A DNA stretch of 64,000 nucleotides from Corallococcus caeni (lineage in GTDB: Bacteria > Myxococcota > Myxococcia > Myxococcales > Myxococcaceae): assembly GCF_036245865.1 (NCBI RefSeq), contig NZ_BTTW01000010.1, positions 186,001 through 250,000 on the forward strand, written 5' to 3'. A program made the position numbers and the translations under genes. Each line of letters opens with the position of its first letter. The first letter of the stretch is position 1. Positions 45,201-52,414 of this stretch are shown one piece after another. Under the pieces are notes generated by a model. It was not told the DNA's origin, searched no databases, and worked only from the letters and a program-made list of their open reading frames with translations.

Positions 45201-47999
45201 GACGCCTCCCAGGGCGCGGTGCGCGAGTCCATCGAGTACGTGACGGCGTCAGGGGATGGGCTCACGTCGGCGCACCGGATTCCGGAGGGCTGGACGTTCG
45301 ACAGCCTGAGCCGCAAGGACGGCGCGCGCGCGGAGCTGCGTACGCTCTTGCGGCCCGCGGTGGGGCCGGCGACGAACATGCTGGCCATGGACTACGTGGC
45401 GCTGCTGGCGGGTGGCCGGCAGGTGGCCTTCCAGAGCGCGTCCGCTTTCGGTCATGACGCGGCCACGACCACGACCTTCCACGAGGGCGTGGAGAAGCAG
45501 GTGGCCACGAGCCTGGGCTTCGAGGCGGGAGCGCTGACCCAGACGGCCGTGGAGAACGGGACGTTCACTGCGAGCCGCACGCTGGACGCGGCGAAGCGCG
45601 TGCTCTTCCAGGAGGACGAGGCCCACACGCGCTACGGCTACCACTACGACGCCTCTGGACGTCTGCGCGAGGTGGTCATGCCGGACGGCGCGACCCACCG
45701 CGTGCACTACGACGGCCACGGTCGCGTGAGCCAGCTGGTGCGCCAGGGCATCGCGACGGTGGAGTACAGCTACGACCCGACGAAGGGGCAACTCACCCAG
45801 AAGCGCTTCGTCTCTCCGGCGGGCGCGCTGCAGCGGCAGGTGACGTTCGCGTACGACACGATGGGGCGGCCCTTCACGGAGACGCACAGCCTGGCGGCCG
45901 GCGGCAATCCGCAGGTGTACCGCTACTACCACGACGGAGCCTCGCCCACGCAGGGGCCCACGGGGGACCAGAAGGGCTTCCTCACGGCGGTGTCGGGCGA
46001 CGGCTACGTGAAGACGCTCCAGTACCGCGAGGACGGCAAGCTGCTGTCGCGGACTCTGGCGCTGACGGGCTGGCGCACGGTCCAGACGCAGCTGGCGTAC
46101 AACGACGTGGGGGACGTCTCCTCCAGCACCACGGTGCTGAAGGCCGCGAATGGGACGGTGCTGTCGTCGGACACGCAGGCGTACAAGCTGGACGCGTACG
46201 GGCGGCTCAAGGAGGCGTGGCTGGGGACGGGCAGCACGGCCCCGGCGAAGTTGGCGTCGCTGGCGTATGACGGTGAGGGGCGGGTGTCCTCGGTGGACTT
46301 CACCGGGGGGACGCACGTGGGCTTCGGCTACGACCCCCTCACGCGAACCCGAACCACGCGGACGCAGGCCACGCCCACGTGGAGTGCCGCCACGGCGCAG
46401 CGTTTCAACGCCCGCGGTCTGGTGGAGTCCGAGGACTTCACGGTGGGCTCGCAGGTGTGGCAGCGCGACTACGCCTACTCCGCGCAGGGCTTCCTCACGC
46501 AGGCGCAGGACGCGCACGACAGCTACGGGTATGGCTATGCGCCGGAAGGGTTGCCCACGTCCATCGAGGAGAACGGCACGTCACGCGCGGTGACGCGCAC
46601 GGGCAGCACGCTCACCGCGGGCAACGTGACGTACACGTTCGATGCGCTGGGCCGCGCGGTGACGAAGGGCGACCTGACGTTCACCTACGGACCGAACGGG
46701 CACGTGGCCACGGCGACGCGGGGCACTCAGCAGTGGCACTTCCTCTACGACGAGACGGGCCAGCGCATCCTCAAGCGCGAAGGCACGGTGCCGGTGGCCG
46801 GATACCTGGAGGCGGGCGAGTACCTGGATGCGTCCGGCCTCACGCTGCCAGTGCACTTCGCGGGACAGCTGGTGGGTGTCCTCCAGCAGGGTGTGTTCCG
46901 CCCGCTGGGGGCGGACATGCGGGGCACGTTGCTGACGGACACGGCGGGCGCGCCGTTCGTGGCGTCGCCGTACGGTCATCGCGCGTCGCACCCGGACATG
47001 TCTCCGGCGATCGAGTTCGTGCAGAAGGGATACGACGCGGACCTGGGGCTCATCCGCATGGGCGTCCGTGACTATGACGCCACGCTGGGGCAATTCCTCA
47101 CGCCGGACGGCCTGTTCCTGGAGTCGCCGGACCTGTGCCTGGGGAGCCCCAGTGAGTGCAACCTGTACTCATACGCACGCGGCAATCCGACGGGCTTCAC
47201 GGACCCCACCGGCAAGTGCTCGGCGAGCCTGAAGTCTGGCATTGACTGCGTGGGGCCCGCGCTGGCGCAGGGCGCGGCCGTCGAGCAGGAGATGACCCAG
47301 GCGTGGAAGGACGGCAACTACGGCACGGCCACCGTGGCGGCGGTTCTGAGCTTTGCGAACGGTGCGGTCGTGGTGTCGGCATACGTGGAGCAGGGGGTCA
47401 TTGATGTAGGCAATGGGACCTACAAAGCGACCTCTGGCTTCATCGAGGGGGACTATGAAAAGGCGCTGAACGGATCGGTGGAGACATTGGTGAACTTCGT
47501 GCTCGCTCGGGTCGGATTGTCCGCCGAGATGTTGAGCGCGGAGCTTTCAGTGGGGGGGAGGATGGCCTCGGGCCTGCGCGCGACAGGTACGGTGAGGGCT
47601 GTTGCAACAGAAGCCCCCTCCATGGCGGCAACAGGCTCATCAACCGCGGAGGCGAGTGCCACGACATTGACGCGTAACGCCGAAGAGGGCGTAAAGAAAA
47701 TACGTCTGTGGCGTGCGGTTGAACCCGAGGAACTCGCCGATGTGAGGAGGTTTGGTGACTACAACATCCATCCGAACTCAACGTTCAAGCGGTTCGCCTT
47801 CGACGAACAGTCGCTTGATGCCTTTGCGAAGGCGAACCCTGGTCGCTCGTACACGAAAACGTACATTGACCTGCCAACCGACAAGCTCAAGTTCATGTAT
47901 GAACATCCGGATCCCGGAGGCGTGGGCAAAAGCATCGGGATCGATGTCTACGAGACACCCGAGTTCTACAAATGGTTCAACGGGGTGAACGTCCAATGA
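42243..47999 (+). CDS. RHS/YD-repeat polymorphic toxin with SpvB/Tc-like head
   Basis: The ATG at 42243 has a weak GTGAG site; GTG 42231 is the alternative. A signal peptide (to VLA-Q) is followed by an SpvB/TcaC-like domain (GEWGQGWGVSLSMTRTR) and FG-GAP/VCBS repeats with DxNxDxxxD metal loops (near residues 455, 515 and 565). YD repeats come next (YDASGRL, YDGHGRV), then the RHS core (YDADLGLIRMGVRDYDATLGQF) ending at DPTGK near residue 1655. The last 260 residues differ in codon use and end with a tip of about 100 residues (1816-1918) opening RLWRAVEPEEL. That opening faintly resembles bacterial ADP-ribosyltransferase domains, which is only a guess. Its stop overlaps the next gene. Confidence 0.9.
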   Translation: MRNVWGLLAGLWCGQVLAQPFNDALVQAPQLEAPKRGSLVGQYAATELGPADVSRGGFSLASTFAAPTERGVLQAGVFPTYSPEGGIGEWGQGWGVSLSMTRTRVMGELDYATDELTGPWGRMVKGTDGRWYPVGLKGNVRMEEQGTTLVALLPDGSRWTFGGTARVQTARGTYAWHLTQVVDATGHKTKLEWTANPSGRLFLTAALYGGMGDDFQQRVDFIYESVATPFVDWRSGQALRLDRRVSHVEARSKDAVTGQFGLRWSHALSYRPDALGPGFQLESVQRTYASGQSTPAVTYTYEHAEDLLPAAAPRFIPKFDNVMLAYSEGVALPSESTPLDDGDDGLVDLENRTDFSLIRQQPGGYTFEPLPPAAIDARPECRPDASAFNTPRLLAKMRPEQNDYQVVSLSWNAFLNKTELLVCERNGHAVHQGWLYDYWNLGPNTRLVDLNRDRRPDLLSVYPGGYSVLPNQSTATAYAFASVPVMGTLNLQVSPQATWVQDFNGDSVPDLVVRYSSDLFVYEGKGQFQFEEEPHIYEARFPDGSPVSLAGFELSFTDINNDGLQDVIAGSYYGALLMVNDGTRLVQVPVPALELLAWNSSFPVVQDLEGTGNTELFYVENGLAHSVALDTPGTGLLKAADDGKGTRLSFRYARSPVAAQQGARQPVLDTLTVESSGQETKAYHYTYDQPAMHSVGKFLLGYGQVTREGVHVREEMSFFNDDDSAGLLLSSRVRDAKAPQVEQFSSSQYEDVSLAGIPWKRLHAQDQGWRSTTGSQQVSEHTEYQSYTADVCPSRVVTTTAQGTLTTERARASVPGLGLALHCLESHTEITGQHAQAWMDFHHEGVVERDSKGLVTAVRSVAGTQTVTLQEVTYNPDSSLASITVPGKGTAYFHQEAGRRLLYQTDAPDGVVTRVVDRNPLTDAVLTLEVDRGGTPYRRFFRYDGQERLTREWDSLGGSDLNPKQTYGYQYATATMPGSFQLSTLVDASQGAVRESIEYVTASGDGLTSAHRIPEGWTFDSLSRKDGARAELRTLLRPAVGPATNMLAMDYVALLAGGRQVAFQSASAFGHDAATTTTFHEGVEKQVATSLGFEAGALTQTAVENGTFTASRTLDAAKRVLFQEDEAHTRYGYHYDASGRLREVVMPDGATHRVHYDGHGRVSQLVRQGIATVEYSYDPTKGQLTQKRFVSPAGALQRQVTFAYDTMGRPFTETHSLAAGGNPQVYRYYHDGASPTQGPTGDQKGFLTAVSGDGYVKTLQYREDGKLLSRTLALTGWRTVQTQLAYNDVGDVSSSTTVLKAANGTVLSSDTQAYKLDAYGRLKEAWLGTGSTAPAKLASLAYDGEGRVSSVDFTGGTHVGFGYDPLTRTRTTRTQATPTWSAATAQRFNARGLVESEDFTVGSQVWQRDYAYSAQGFLTQAQDAHDSYGYGYAPEGLPTSIEENGTSRAVTRTGSTLTAGNVTYTFDALGRAVTKGDLTFTYGPNGHVATATRGTQQWHFLYDETGQRILKREGTVPVAGYLEAGEYLDASGLTLPVHFAGQLVGVLQQGVFRPLGADMRGTLLTDTAGAPFVASPYGHRASHPDMSPAIEFVQKGYDADLGLIRMGVRDYDATLGQFLTPDGLFLESPDLCLGSPSECNLYSYARGNPTGFTDPTGKCSASLKSGIDCVGPALAQGAAVEQEMTQAWKDGNYGTATVAAVLSFANGAVVVSAYVEQGVIDVGNGTYKATSGFIEGDYEKALNGSVETLVNFVLARVGLSAEMLSAELSVGGRMASGLRATGTVRAVATEAPSMAATGSSTAEASATTLTRNAEEGVKKIRLWRAVEPEELADVRRFGDYNIHPNSTFKRFAFDEQSLDAFAKANPGRSYTKTYIDLPTDKLKFMYEHPDPGGVGKSIGIDVYETPEFYKWFNGVNVQ

Positions 48000-48295
48000 G
48001 TCGCTATAAGGCCAAACTGACCATCTTCTCGCACGATCGGGGTGGTCGACCGGCGATGCCACTGGGGTCCGGTTATTCACCTCACGCGTGCACGCCAGGG
48101 GGACAGGAAAACCTGCCTATCATTCTCCATGACGTCCCCTCATCTGCGGCATTCAACACCGAGTTCGAAGCGGTCGTTGAGCTTCGGTACCCCACTCGCC
48201 TCGATTATTCAGCCCTCATGTCTGGCCAAGGCTTTGACTTGGTAGAGGGCGTGAGGCGAGTGGGCCGTGTTCGGTTGGGTGAGGCACTGTCGTAG
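47996..48295 (+). CDS. EF-Tu domain III-like small protein, probable immunity protein
   Basis: Its ATG overlaps the RHS stop (ATGA), so the two are translationally coupled. The 99-residue product aligns end to end with domain III of elongation factor Tu. It has IFSHDRGGRPAMPLGSGYSPH against the EF-Tu pattern [20 protein letters not shown], then VVELRYPTRLD against VVTLIHPIAMD, and FDLVEGVRRVGRVRL against FAIREGGRTVGAGVV. It therefore looks like a free-standing beta-barrel of that fold. Position and coupling make it the likely antidote to the RHS tip. The EF-Tu likeness hints that the toxin may bind or alter EF-Tu, which is inference. Confidence 0.75.
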   Translation: MSRYKAKLTIFSHDRGGRPAMPLGSGYSPHACTPGGQENLPIILHDVPSSAAFNTEFEAVVELRYPTRLDYSALMSGQGFDLVEGVRRVGRVRLGEALS

Positions 48296-48371
48296 CGCGA
48301 CCCTGAGTCGTCCCCTCATTTGAGATAAACATCAAGGCGCGTCCCCAGGGGTTGTCTGGTCCCAGTGCAGC

Positions 48372-48590
48372 GTGGGGAGCGGTAGCGTAACCGTTCCCCA
48401 CGCGGGTGCAGTTCACACCGCGGAGAATCCAGAGGCGCAGGTCCGCTGCCCGGAGAAGGGAGATGGCCTCCTCATCGTTCACGATGAGGCCTTCTCCAAG
48501 GACCCGGCACGGTTCGAGCGGTATCTGGTCTGCGACGCGTGCGGAGCACGCAACGTGATGCTCATGCGTGCTTCGCCTGAGACAGACTGA
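48372..48590 (+). CDS. Possible small protein or gene remnant with CxxC motif
   Basis: A 72-codon frame from GTG 48372 contains RCPEKGDGLLIVHDEAF, then FERYLVCDACGARNVMLM, which looks like half of a zinc ribbon (one full CxxCG knuckle and a lone Cys). No ribosome site is evident and the first 25 residues look non-coding. It may be the tail of a gene displaced when the RHS tip and immunity cassette was swapped. The 76 bp before it hold nothing recognisable. Confidence 0.35.
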   Translation: MGSGSVTVPHAGAVHTAENPEAQVRCPEKGDGLLIVHDEAFSKDPARFERYLVCDACGARNVMLMRASPETD

Positions 48591-48591
48591 C

Positions 48592-49347
48592 TCACCCCGC
48601 CAGCGGCAGGCCGTCCGTGGACTCCACCAGGACGTTGCCGCGCACCCAGCCCAGCAAGCCGGTGGACGACTTCACCAGGTACCAGACGTCCTCCCGGTTC
48701 CCCAGCTTCGCGGGGACGCTCGCGGCCAGCACCCGCACCTTGGAGCCCTGCGCCGTCGTGGCCACCACCGCGGAGCCCGTGCGGGCCTGCGCCAGCGGGA
48801 AGGACTTCTTCACCGTGGCCTCCACACCCGCCGCCGCGGCGTCCAGGCCCACCGCGTACAGCTCCTGCGGCACGTGCACCAGCTTCCACGCCTTGCGGTC
48901 CAGCGTGTACTTGTCCCGCTTCTGCCAGAAGCCCATCCACGTATCGACCAGGACGATGCCGTTGCCCTTCGCCTCCGTCAGCGCGCGCACGTCCCCCAGC
49001 GGCTTCACCGTCCTGCCGTCGTAGCCGTAGAGGAAGAAGCGGTGGTCGTCGTCCACGTCGCCCAGCGTGTGGACCAGCAGCTCCTTCCACTTGTCGCCCG
49101 TGTCCAGGTCCACCACCGTGAAGCCACGCACCTCGTTGCCGGAGGCACTGCCCTGCGACGTGGCGCCTCCCACCTTCAGCGTGAACTTCCCGTCCTTGCC
49201 CGCGCTGAGTGACACCGCGTCCGGCTTGCCGTCCCCGTCCAGGTCCACCTGCGCGGACGTCACGGGCTCGTCGTTCTTCTGCGCGGACGCAGGCGCACCG
49301 GCGAACAGCACGGCGGAGGACAGCACGGCCAGCAGGGATGTCTTCAC
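48592..49347 (-). CDS. Exported protein with SH3-like C-terminal domain
   Basis: The 251-residue precursor has a clear signal peptide (residues 1-22, cut after ASA). The first mature segment contains DLDGDGKPDAVSL, a calcium-loop-like VCBS motif, and the protein then runs as alternating strands. The last 60 residues (SKVRVLAASVPAKLG to GWVRGNVLV) match a bacterial SH3 domain, which often binds peptidoglycan peptides. It probably acts in the periplasm. It is convergent with the small frame at 48372-48590 and upstream on the same strand of no clear partner. Confidence 0.85.
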   Translation of the reverse strand: MKTSLLAVLSSAVLFAGAPASAQKNDEPVTSAQVDLDGDGKPDAVSLSAGKDGKFTLKVGGATSQGSASGNEVRGFTVVDLDTGDKWKELLVHTLGDVDDDHRFFLYGYDGRTVKPLGDVRALTEAKGNGIVLVDTWMGFWQKRDKYTLDRKAWKLVHVPQELYAVGLDAAAAGVEATVKKSFPLAQARTGSAVVATTAQGSKVRVLAASVPAKLGNREDVWYLVKSSTGLLGWVRGNVLVESTDGLPLAG

Positions 49348-49419
49348 GGAAGCGGGACCTCGGTCGGGAACAGGGGCCGCGTCACGCTAGCCGCCCGCCA
49401 GGCCCCCGGACACACGCTT

Positions 49420-49908
49420 TCACCCCGAGCGGCGGAAGCGCCCCCGGAAGTGCCGGTCCAGGTACACCTCCGCGTGCGCCAGGGCCTCGCGCGTCTCTCC
49501 AGACAGCTCCAGCCCGGCCGCGGCCACCCGCGCCTGACGCATCGCGGAGCCCCTTCCGTCCCCAGCGGAACCCAGGGCGGCCGCCACCGCGTCCACCCGG
49601 GCGTGCGCGGCGTCCACCACGCCCTTCGCCTCCTCCAGGGACACCTCGCCCTCCGCCAGCGCGGTGAACAGCTGGCAGCGGTAGCGGCGGCAGGCCTCCG
49701 GGCGCTCCTCATAGACGGTGCAGCACAGCCCCTCCAGCGCGGCGCAGCGCTGGGGCAGCACCCCCGCGCCGTCCTCCCGCGTCCCCAGCGGCAGGCCCCG
49801 CTTGCGCAGGGCTTCCGCCTCGCCGGGCTTCAGCGGCACCTGGGTGAAGAGGGTGCCGTCACAGCACATGCCGCAGTGGAGGCAGAGGGTGGACAGGGCG
49901 GAGGACAT
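49420..49908 (-). CDS. YkgJ family cysteine-cluster protein
   Basis: The 162-residue protein has the YkgJ/UPF0153 Cys pattern: CLHCGMCC near the N-terminus, then RCAALEGLCCTVYEERPEACRRYRC. These likely bind a zinc or iron-sulfur centre. The function of the family is not established. I prefer the ATG at 49908, eleven residues before the first Cys. ATG 49947 would add 13 residues and has a purine-rich stretch upstream, so it remains possible. The rest is helical. Confidence 0.87.
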   Translation of the reverse strand: MSSALSTLCLHCGMCCDGTLFTQVPLKPGEAEALRKRGLPLGTREDGAGVLPQRCAALEGLCCTVYEERPEACRRYRCQLFTALAEGEVSLEEAKGVVDAAHARVDAVAAALGSAGDGRGSAMRQARVAAAGLELSGETREALAHAEVYLDRHFRGRFRRSG

Positions 49909-50329
49909 GGCGCGTGCGGGATAACGCCCCGCGGGGGAGCGAGTCATCCCCGACGTGTGTGTGCGCCCAGACCTCCGTCCTCCAAGGCAGGCCAGGTCTC
50001 ACCAGCCGACATGCGACAATCCCCCGTGTTCCATGTGTCGGAGTCACCGGGTTTTCATGGGTTGTGCACGACCCGAGGGGAGGGACAGCTCCGCACCTGT
50101 CTCAAAAGGCCATGCTCCTGTCCGTAGTGGAAATTCTCCGGGCGTGAGAAGCCAATGCGCGACAGTCCAGCCCGTGGCCAGGGACACGGCCCGAAGGTCT
50201 GAGTGCAGAAGGGGTGAATGATCTCCACTCTGTGGGAATCCGAGTTCCCCGGGTCACCTGCAACTTGGGGACACCACGGTTTCTTCGGACGTCGTAGGAT
50301 CATGCCCCGTAGGACATCAGGGAGCCCCC
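49909..50329. other. Non-coding gap upstream of the PilZ-like gene
   Basis: No gene is supported in these 421 bp. The stretch is somewhat less G+C-rich than its neighbours (about 60%) and must hold the divergent promoters for the YkgJ and PilZ-like genes. A TAGGAT box occurs near 50294, 30 bp before the PilZ-like ATG, without a convincing -35 partner. Confidence 0.5.
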
Positions 50330-52372
50330 ATGCACACGGACACTCACGACGCGCCGGCTGGCCGCGAAACCCTCCTCGGATACCGGGTGGGGACGGAGCT
50401 CAGCGCGGCGGCCTCGTTTGGCGCGGACTTCTCTTCCGGGCGTCTGGTGCAGCTGTCACTGGAGCACCTCACGCTCCACCTGGAGTCGCGCGCGGTGCCT
50501 CGCAAGGGACAGGCCGCGTCCGTGGTGGTGGGGGAGGGCGAGCGGTGGGCCACCGCGCTGGACGCGGAGGTGATTGGCGTCAACGCCCTGCGCCCGGAGG
50601 TGAGCCTGCGCTTCGTCGCGCCGCCGCTGGACGCGGGCCGCCGCATCGTGGGGCTGCTGGAGTCGCTGCGTGACAACGGCCTCTTGCTCACGCCGGAGAC
50701 GCGGCCCGTGTGGCGCGAGCAGATCGACCGGGCGGAGCGCGTCACGCGCATCTGCGAAGCGCTGGCGTCCCGGCAGGCCCGCGGCGTCCTGCGCTCGCGC
50801 GACGGCCAGGCCGTGGCGGAGGTCACCTGCGCCTTCTTCGAGCCGCTCCAGGACGCGTTCGCCTGGAACCTGCACGGCACGCTGCCCCCGGGCGCCTTCA
50901 CCCTGGAGGCCTTCGGCTACTCCAGCGTGGTGCACTTCCAGGTGGACGCGGCGCGCATGGAGGGCGGCCTGCTGGTGATGACGACGCCCCCGTCGCTGGT
51001 GCGCTTCCGCCACCGGTGGCTGCGCCGCACGCAGGCCAGCGCGTCCTGCACGCTGGAGTTCGACCATCCGCTCTGGCCCCAGGTGCACGTGCGCCGCGGC
51101 CTGCTGGACGTCTCCTACGAAGGCCTGTCCTTCCTCACGCAGCCGGGCGAGGACCTGATGTACCCGGGCCTGCGCCTGCCGGTGATGGAGGTGGCCCTGG
51201 ACGGCCACGCGCCGGTGCGCCTGCGCGCGGAGGTGCGCAACATCTCCAGCACGCCCCACGGCCGCCGCTGCGGCGTGAGCGTCCGGCCCCTGGACGCCGA
51301 AGGGGCCCGCGCGTGGCGCGCGCTGGTGGAGGCCCAGGCCCACCCCACCACCAAGGTGGAGGGCGACTGGAACGACGCCACCTGGAAGCTCTTCGAGCGC
51401 TCCGGCTACTTCCGCCTCCCGGGCAAGGAGCCGGAGAAGTTCACCAGCCTGCGCGACCAGTTCTCGCGCGCGCAGGACAAGCTCCAGGAGGCGCCGCTGC
51501 TGGGCTACCGCGTGGTGCGCCCCGCGGAGGACGGCATGGAGGCCACGCTGTCCGTGCTCAAGCCCTACGCGGGCAGCTGGATGGCGCACCAGCTGGCGCG
51601 GCACCAGCCGCCGGGCAGCCGCTCCACCGCGCGCGAGGCCCTGCGCGACATCTACCTGCGCGGCTACGAGCCCACCCAGGCGGACCCGGAGGTGAAGTGG
51701 TTCTTCGCCTACTGCGAGGCGAACGTGCGCTGGGTGCGCTACACGAAGTTCGACTTCGCCACCTGGTACGCGGACACCGGCCAGACGTGCCTGGTGCCCT
51801 TCCGCCTGATGGAGGGCGAGGTGGACAGCGTCTGGACGAAGCCCGCGAACATCACCGTGGGCACGCCCACCCAGGAGGAGCGCGCCAGCTTCTTCGCCCG
51901 CGTGGCCGGCACCCGCCCGGAGGCCTACCGGGAAGCGCTGGACCTGGTGCCGGAGCGCTTCGACCTGGAGGCCACGCGCACCGGCTGGGGTGACGCCGGC
52001 CTGTCCCGCGAGCGCGAGCTGGTGGTGGCCCGCCATGAGGGCCGCGCCGTGGCCTTCGCGGTGTTCGAGTCCGCGCAGCCGGGCCTGAACCTCTTCAACG
52101 TGCTGGACGGCGTGCGCCTGGTGCCCCTGGAGGAGGACGCGAAGCCGGAGGTGCAGGACGCGTACGTGGCGCTCCTGGCCCAGGCGGCGGAGTGGTACCG
52201 GGCGCGCGACCGCAAGGTGTTCGTCCACTACGTGGAGGCCGCCTGCGTGGAGTACGCGGAGCGCGTGTCCCTGGCGGACCTGGGCGACGGCAAGCTGTGG
52301 GTGATGTCCGCCCGACTGCTGCCGGAGTTCCTGGAGCACCTCTGCGAGTCCACCACGCCGCGCGCGGCGTAG
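50330..52372 (+). CDS. PilZ-like domain protein with C-terminal acyltransferase-like region
   Basis: The 680-residue soluble protein begins with two PilZ/YcgR-like beta domains. The segment RFRHRWLRRTQASA followed about 35 residues later by DVSYEGLSF fits the RxxxR...DxSxxG pattern that binds cyclic di-GMP (about residues 225-275). A middle helical section follows. The C-terminal 250 residues (REALRDIYLRGYE to the end) resemble a GNAT-like fold with LVVARHEGRAVAFAVFE. GGGAG lies just before the ATG. The architecture suggests a cyclic-di-GMP-controlled enzyme or adaptor; acyl transfer is a guess. Confidence 0.82.
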   Translation: MHTDTHDAPAGRETLLGYRVGTELSAAASFGADFSSGRLVQLSLEHLTLHLESRAVPRKGQAASVVVGEGERWATALDAEVIGVNALRPEVSLRFVAPPLDAGRRIVGLLESLRDNGLLLTPETRPVWREQIDRAERVTRICEALASRQARGVLRSRDGQAVAEVTCAFFEPLQDAFAWNLHGTLPPGAFTLEAFGYSSVVHFQVDAARMEGGLLVMTTPPSLVRFRHRWLRRTQASASCTLEFDHPLWPQVHVRRGLLDVSYEGLSFLTQPGEDLMYPGLRLPVMEVALDGHAPVRLRAEVRNISSTPHGRRCGVSVRPLDAEGARAWRALVEAQAHPTTKVEGDWNDATWKLFERSGYFRLPGKEPEKFTSLRDQFSRAQDKLQEAPLLGYRVVRPAEDGMEATLSVLKPYAGSWMAHQLARHQPPGSRSTAREALRDIYLRGYEPTQADPEVKWFFAYCEANVRWVRYTKFDFATWYADTGQTCLVPFRLMEGEVDSVWTKPANITVGTPTQEERASFFARVAGTRPEAYREALDLVPERFDLEATRTGWGDAGLSRERELVVARHEGRAVAFAVFESAQPGLNLFNVLDGVRLVPLEEDAKPEVQDAYVALLAQAAEWYRARDRKVFVHYVEAACVEYAERVSLADLGDGKLWVMSARLLPEFLEHLCESTTPRAA

Positions 52373-52414
52373 TGGCGGCTCGCTTCGCCTGACTTCAGCG
52401 ACGGCGGGGGCTGA

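Noticed and set aside
48216-48482. Reverse-strand frame of 88 codons downstream of the immunity gene
   Set aside because: It overlaps the end of the EF-Tu III-like gene, lacks a ribosome site and matches nothing I know.
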